From assembly GCF_030123105.1 (NCBI RefSeq), contig NZ_CP126095.1:434001-498000 (forward strand): a stretch of DNA of 64,000 nucleotides, written 5' to 3'. The position numbers and the translations under genes were made by a program. Shown here piece after piece: positions 59,481 through 64,000 of this stretch. The first letter of the stretch is position 1. Each line of letters opens with the position of its first letter. Origin of the DNA: Paenibacillus sp. G2S3 (GTDB lineage Bacteria; Bacillota; Bacilli; Paenibacillales; Paenibacillaceae). The notes under the pieces are model-generated. The model had not been told where the DNA came from. It was given only the letters and a program-made list of their open reading frames with translations, and searched no databases.

Positions 59481-62400
59481 ATGAGAAATTTATTAAACTT
59501 ACAGAAAAAAAGGACTTCTTGTTTACTTATTACGCTTATAGTCTTCACTCAAACGTTGTTAACTTTATTTGCTGAGCCTCAAACCGTAAGCGCTTCATCT
59601 GGTGTTAGCAATATGTCAGATGCCTCTTTCTTTGGGGTTTGGGATCAAGCTCAACAACGATGGAATACGCCGAGCAAACTAGATTACGATGGTTTCCCAG
59701 GGTTAAGCTCCGTAGAATCAGCTGTTAAAGCTGGAAATTACGAGCAGGCTAAAAGTGATATGCTGGAATATTTTAAAAATAGAACAAACAGAAAGGTTCC
59801 AACTGTTTTCGGTTCAAATCCTGCGATGGTACCTCTCTTGATGGATCAAATCGTAACACCGCTTAAAGAATACTACTTAGGTACCATTACAGTAGAACCT
59901 GTATCCGCAGTGTACAGCATGAATATACTTTCTACGGTACAAAGCGCGCTTGGCTCCGATCTTAGCTTCATGCTAATAGGACGTTACAAGGGAACGAATC
60001 AAGCGAATATTTACAGCCTTGAGCAAGATTGCTCGCTAACAACGCTTACTCAATGCCGTCCTACGCTTGAGATCCAATATTCGGATGCTACGGGTGTTCA
60101 TACAGTAAATTTGACGTCTACGAAGGATACTTACATTCGTGGCAATGATACGGCTATCCACGCCAGCGAGACGCTGCTTCAGGTACAGGAATCCGGTGCT
60201 CCCTATGATTCAAATACGCGTAAAGCTTATCTGAATTTTGATTTATCGTCGATTAAAGGCACGGTTACGGCAGCAACACTGAAGTTATCAGGATATTCTG
60301 AATTAGATAAAAGTACAGATGTGATGATCTATAAATCAGGCGACACGGCTTGGGATGAGAACCTCCTTACTTATGCAAATCACAATGGAAAAACATTTTC
60401 CTGGCAAGGGCTGTCCTCAGGTACGGATTGGGCTGGTCCTACACCAAACATTGCAGATATCGAATACCATTATCAGATCACTCGATTTTCCTGGCTTAAT
60501 CCTCTTTTAGCGGAATATTTAAATACAGGTACGGAAAGCTTTGCGGCGAAATATATCGATTACATGGTCGATTTCATCGTTGATGGAGAGGCCTCTACGA
60601 GTGAATATGGAGCAGGATCATTTCCTAGAAACTTTGACGCTGGGATTCGGTCCGCCAGTTGGGTAAAGGCTTACCATGTGTTAAGAGAGAGTTCTTCTAT
60701 GAGTGCTGAATCCAATATAGATATTTTGAAAACATTCTGGAAAAAAGGGACCTACTTAAATAGTCCGGGCGGCTTTAGTCCCGTTGGAAACCACGGTATG
60801 GTTGAAACAGAGGGGTTGTACACCCTTGGACTCTATTTCCCTGAGTTTACTGATTCTGCTACCTGGCTGTCCACGGCTTACTCCCGATTTGACTATTTAA
60901 TGTCGACACTGATTTTCAAAGACGGATCTTATTCCGAATCAAGTGACACCTATACCACGGTAACAACCGCTCCCATGATTGCGATCAAGCAGCTTGGAGT
61001 TATGAATAATGTTCCTTTCGAAGGATCTTTTGATAGTAATTTGAACAGTTTAGGTAAATACTTGGCCGATATTGCATTTCCTAACGGCTACGCTGTTAAT
61101 TTCGGAGATAGTCAGTACACTGATCTCAAAGCTACTATAAAGCAGATTGGCGAGCTTACTGACGATGACGCCTTACGTTATATAGGAACTTCTGGAGCAC
61201 AAGGTACAGAGCCCTCCTACACCTCCATTCTATATCCGGTAAGTAAAAGTGCCATGATGCGTAGTGGTTGGTCTCCTAATGATCGCTATTTGTTTACGAA
61301 TGTTAAGCAAGCGGCGCCCCACAGGCATCCCGATGATAACTCCATTACTTATTATGCGTATGGAAGACCGCTACTGGTTGATCCAGGAACCTACTCTTAT
61401 AGTAACGATTCGATTTCAAACTGGCTGCGATACTCAACTGAAGCGCATAATACGATAGAAATCAACGATACGCCTCAAAATCTAACAGAGGGCTGGATGC
61501 AAGATTGGACGGATAATAGCAAGTTCAACTTTGTTTCGGGTGTTACCCAAAATGTGCCTGGATTCAAGCATTCTCGTGACACGCTTTTCCTGAAATCGTC
61601 CTTTTCGATAGTTTCAGACGTTGTGCAAGCACCACTCGGAACAAATAAGTACCAGCAAACCTGGCACTTTTTGCCTACGGCCAATCCGGCGTTAGATGCG
61701 TCCACCCAAAAAGTAAGTACTGTGTTCAATGACACGTACGGTGATATCCAAGTCGTGCCCGCTGATCACGAACAAATTACGGCTACGCTCGATAATGGTT
61801 ATTATTCCAATGCTTTTTATTCGGTGTCCAATTCTACCTACGCTTCGTTTACCAAGACCGTATCCGGAGACACTACCTTTGATACGGTCTTGTATCCGAC
61901 CGCAAGCGGGGAGGATCGCGACATCAAAGTCACTCGAATGGCTCTATCAGTTCCGACTACCGTAGCCAGCTCGCTGAAGATCGAGAACGTCGGAGATGCT
62001 GACACTTCGGGCTATTATTATGTCTCTCACGAAGACAATCCGCGATTCAGACGCAACTTTGATACCTTTTCATTTGATGGGAAGTTGGCTTATGTCGAAA
62101 AGACGAGCAGCGGTAAGGTCACATCAGCCATCCTGAAATCGGGATCGACACTGGAGCATAGTGAGGCTAATCTTATTGCATCTAAAATGCCGGTGAATGA
62201 TATTGCTGTTGACTGGAATGGCACAACTCTGGAGATTACCGGGTCGAATCTGGTCGCCGCCAATGACCCTAACGCTGTATCGGCCGTTGCGATACGAGCT
62301 TTCGGCGCTACTAGTGTGAAGTTGAATGGTAGTCTGATTTCCGACTTTACCGTTTCCGATGGTTATATTTATGCGGTAGGCGTACCTTCATGGTCATCTT

Positions 62401-63344
62401 CTTCTGAATATCTGAATAGCTTCGATCTGGGAGTCGGACATTCAGGGGTCCAGTCCATAGAGTTCGACCTGATCCCGACAGCCGACCAAGTAGGAGCGGT
62501 AATCGGTTATACAGGACAGTCATCGGCTGTGAGCAGTGAGTCTGATTTACCCATGCTTCTTCGGTTGAATTCTGAAGGTTACTTCGATGTTCGGAACGGC
62601 AACAGCTTCGAGCAAAAGGAGAAACTCAACTATAAAGCAAATGAGCTTTATCATGTTACCTTACTTGCTGATCTGGACTCGAAAGCGTATAACGTTTATA
62701 TCGCTCCGCAGGGCAAACCGGAAATTCAGATTGCGGACCACTTCGCGTTTCTGACCGGAGCTCCTGACCTAATGGATATTGGTAAATTGGTAATGAATAG
62801 TCCAGTTGATGATCAGCTTCGGATTAATAACCATACGGTAGGTCTTCCGGATTTCATTGAATTAGATGTGAACTCAGATGCATACGTGTGGGCAGCAAAT
62901 CCAACGACAAACTATGGAACCGGTAAAAAGCTGGAGGTAAGAAACTCAACTAGTTCAAGTGTGTTTCGCCATTCTTACCTACGATTTGATTTAGGTGATC
63001 TACCGTCAGATTTAACCTCATTTACTGCGAAACTACGGCTGACATCAGCTTCAGCGGGAACATTTACCGATCAAGCGCAGTTTGTCCAGGATGATTCTTG
63101 GGGAGAAACGTCAATTAACTATAATAACAAGCCAGCAGGAGGGGCACTCTTAGGGGAATGGAGTATGCCATCGGCTGAGAATTCTGTGGAGCTGAATATC
63201 AGTTCTCAATTTAACACCGAACTTGTCGGAGACAAGAAGTTAAGTGTAGTTATTACTTCACAGACGAAAAACAATGTTTCTCACTATTATTATTCGAAGG
63301 AGAACGGAGGAGGCAAACCGAAGATTGTGATTTACACGAAATAA
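59481..63344 (+). CDS. Large secreted heparinase II/III-family lyase with CBM96/DNRLRE modules
   Basis: A 1287-residue secreted protein with a signal peptide of about 40 residues (to VSAS). In order: a lyase N-terminal arm (about 55-110), an inserted DNRLRE/CBM96-like region (139-320) whose two halves are in swapped order, the lyase toroid and sandwich (325-900) with candidate catalytic N437-H438, Y484 and H614-R-H616, a beta domain like a laminin-G/concanavalin type (980-1110), and a regular C-terminal DNRLRE/CBM96 domain (1130-1285). It would cut uronic-acid polysaccharide outside the cell. AGGAGG precedes two adjacent ATGs (59478, 59481); the second has better spacing. A gap of about 170 bases follows the hydrolase gene and shows no terminator. 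Confidence 0.88.
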   Translation: MRNLLNLQKKRTSCLLITLIVFTQTLLTLFAEPQTVSASSGVSNMSDASFFGVWDQAQQRWNTPSKLDYDGFPGLSSVESAVKAGNYEQAKSDMLEYFKNRTNRKVPTVFGSNPAMVPLLMDQIVTPLKEYYLGTITVEPVSAVYSMNILSTVQSALGSDLSFMLIGRYKGTNQANIYSLEQDCSLTTLTQCRPTLEIQYSDATGVHTVNLTSTKDTYIRGNDTAIHASETLLQVQESGAPYDSNTRKAYLNFDLSSIKGTVTAATLKLSGYSELDKSTDVMIYKSGDTAWDENLLTYANHNGKTFSWQGLSSGTDWAGPTPNIADIEYHYQITRFSWLNPLLAEYLNTGTESFAAKYIDYMVDFIVDGEASTSEYGAGSFPRNFDAGIRSASWVKAYHVLRESSSMSAESNIDILKTFWKKGTYLNSPGGFSPVGNHGMVETEGLYTLGLYFPEFTDSATWLSTAYSRFDYLMSTLIFKDGSYSESSDTYTTVTTAPMIAIKQLGVMNNVPFEGSFDSNLNSLGKYLADIAFPNGYAVNFGDSQYTDLKATIKQIGELTDDDALRYIGTSGAQGTEPSYTSILYPVSKSAMMRSGWSPNDRYLFTNVKQAAPHRHPDDNSITYYAYGRPLLVDPGTYSYSNDSISNWLRYSTEAHNTIEINDTPQNLTEGWMQDWTDNSKFNFVSGVTQNVPGFKHSRDTLFLKSSFSIVSDVVQAPLGTNKYQQTWHFLPTANPALDASTQKVSTVFNDTYGDIQVVPADHEQITATLDNGYYSNAFYSVSNSTYASFTKTVSGDTTFDTVLYPTASGEDRDIKVTRMALSVPTTVASSLKIENVGDADTSGYYYVSHEDNPRFRRNFDTFSFDGKLAYVEKTSSGKVTSAILKSGSTLEHSEANLIASKMPVNDIAVDWNGTTLEITGSNLVAANDPNAVSAVAIRAFGATSVKLNGSLISDFTVSDGYIYAVGVPSWSSSSEYLNSFDLGVGHSGVQSIEFDLIPTADQVGAVIGYTGQSSAVSSESDLPMLLRLNSEGYFDVRNGNSFEQKEKLNYKANELYHVTLLADLDSKAYNVYIAPQGKPEIQIADHFAFLTGAPDLMDIGKLVMNSPVDDQLRINNHTVGLPDFIELDVNSDAYVWAANPTTNYGTGKKLEVRNSTSSSVFRHSYLRFDLGDLPSDLTSFTAKLRLTSASAGTFTDQAQFVQDDSWGETSINYNNKPAGGALLGEWSMPSAENSVELNISSQFNTELVGDKKLSVVITSQTKNNVSHYYYSKENGGGKPKIVIYTK

Positions 63345-63372
63345 GCTACGGGTAGCAATAAAGCTTCATATC

Positions 63373-63436
63373 ATGAGAATTGGTGATTCAAAGAAGCCGC
63401 CTAGCCTAAGTGCCAGGCGGCTTTTGTATATTTGAC
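63373..63436 (+). repeat. Flanking terminator repeat, right copy
   Basis: A 64-base counterpart of 52390-52457, with the hairpin AGCCGCCT-N12-AGGCGGCT and following TTTTGTAT; it ends the lyase operon transcript. Identity extends on both sides of the hairpin. Confidence 0.8.
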
Positions 63437-63540
63437 TGAGGCGAGTCTTGCCTGTGCACCGTTGAGTCGTATATAGTTGGGACAGCAATGCTGAACGGTG
63501 CTAAGTCTATTTTATTGTAAGATGCTAGGAGGAGAACGGC

Positions 63541-63954
63541 ATGGGGACAACAGGAAAGCTGGATATACGTCATGAATGTCCTTCAGTGGAACAGTATTTA
63601 GCGCTGAGAAAAGAGGCTGGACTGAGTGCAATGAGCGCGGAAGGTGCTGCAATAGGGTTGCCTCGTTCTATTTTTGCGGTAACCTTGTATGAGGAGAATA
63701 CCTTAGTCGGGATGGGCAGGGTGATTGGCGACGGGGGATGCTTTTTTCAGGTTACGGATATTGCAGTTAAGCCTTCACATCAAGGACGGAGTTTAGGGAA
63801 ATTGGTCATGCGAGAAATCAGTGAGTTCCTTCATACTATACCGGACAAGGCTTATGTAAGTTTGATTGCAGATGGGGAAGCTTCTAAATTATATGCACAA
63901 TATGGTTTTGAATCGGTCATGCCACGTTCTCAGGGTATGTTTTTGCGTCGTTAA
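63541..63954 (+). CDS. GNAT-family N-acetyltransferase
   Basis: A 137-residue single-domain acetyltransferase. The acetyl-CoA-binding motif A reads VTDIAVKPSHQGRSLGKLVMREI (residues about 77-99; Q/R-x-x-G-x-G/L loop as HQGRSLG), and the C-terminal SKLYAQYGFESV is the usual motif B. The preceding VGMGRVIGDGGCFFQ strand resembles YjcF-like proteins. Acceptor unknown. AGGAGGAGAACGGC precedes the ATG. It lies beyond the terminator of the lyase locus and is unlikely to belong to it. The last 46 bases of the window show nothing further. Confidence 0.9.
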   Translation: MGTTGKLDIRHECPSVEQYLALRKEAGLSAMSAEGAAIGLPRSIFAVTLYEENTLVGMGRVIGDGGCFFQVTDIAVKPSHQGRSLGKLVMREISEFLHTIPDKAYVSLIADGEASKLYAQYGFESVMPRSQGMFLRR

Positions 63955-64000
63955 TGCGAGTACATGCGCTTATTAGGGAGTGCCCCTTGTATTGGCTAAG

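Noticed and set aside
1..64000. CRISPR arrays, tRNA or rRNA genes, insertion sequences, phage genes, origin of replication
   Set aside because: I looked for regular spaced repeats, tRNA-like ends, transposase or integrase motifs and DnaA-box clusters and found none that could be supported.

Overview
The window reads as chromosomal DNA of a low-to-moderate GC Gram-positive bacterium, most likely a Paenibacillus. This is inferred from AGGAGG-type ribosome sites, many GTG/TTG starts, lipoprotein signal peptides, BceRS-BceAB and LanFEG-type ABC modules, a YesN/LplB/YtcP-type sugar-uptake locus, CcdC, YezD and CymR/CcpA-like sites. There is no rRNA, tRNA, CRISPR array, insertion sequence or prophage that I can support. 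About 56 protein-coding genes are present, one of them frameshifted and one cut by the left edge.

Layout. 0-5.4 kb: the tail of an ABC exporter, a Nudix hydrolase, a divergent TetR/MFS efflux pair with three operator-like palindromes, a LysR regulator, an O-methyltransferase and a GNAT acetyltransferase. 5.4-12.6 kb: a peptide-antibiotic sensing and detoxification module (TetR, response regulator, intramembrane-sensing kinase, BceA-type ATPase and BceB-type permease, all leftward) with a divergent DHA2 efflux pump. 12.8-17.4 kb: SDR dehydrogenase, LuxR-type regulator, YVTN beta-propeller, a frameshifted nucleotidyltransferase and a TagA/WecG glycosyltransferase. 17.6-21.5 kb: a likely operon of YheO-type regulator, MalY/PatB C-S lyase, NhaC-family carrier and RidA, which makes chemical sense because the lyase yields a reactive enamine that RidA hydrolyses. 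21.7-23.3 kb: an exported flavoprotein of the fumarate-reductase type behind palindromic sites. 23.4-26.8 kb: a TPP-riboswitch-controlled thiamine-precursor ABC transporter. 26.9-35.5 kb: a CorA-like protein, MFS carrier, PNPOx-like protein, a second two-component system with a LanFEG-type ABC transporter, and an ArsR/SmtB metal sensor.

35.5-44.9 kb: CPBP protease, Zn/Cd/Pb P-type ATPase with an SmtB/CzrA-like operator, L-2-hydroxyacid (lactate-type) dehydrogenase, CcdC, a GlsB-type membrane protein, a lactonase-fold protein and a membrane-anchored alpha/beta hydrolase. 45-49.2 kb: sulfate uptake (Sbp, CysT, CysW, YezD) with a structured leader and no ATPase gene. 50-63.4 kb: a uronic-acid polysaccharide utilisation locus with a membrane-bound AraC regulator, an ABC sugar importer (two permeases and a lipoprotein), a cytoplasmic heparinase II/III-type lyase, a GH88 unsaturated glucuronyl hydrolase and a large secreted heparinase II/III-type lyase with CBM96/DNRLRE modules. 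A GNAT acetyltransferase closes the window.

The most unusual features are three families of intergenic repeats: hairpin elements at 3.9 and 47.7 kb, an inverted pair at 35.6 and 49.3 kb, and near-identical terminator repeats flanking the 52.4-63.4 kb locus. Others are an apparently circularly permuted DNRLRE domain inside the secreted lyase, the layered promoter control of the lyase locus, and the structured leader before sbp. All functional calls come from reading motifs by eye; no database search was run.
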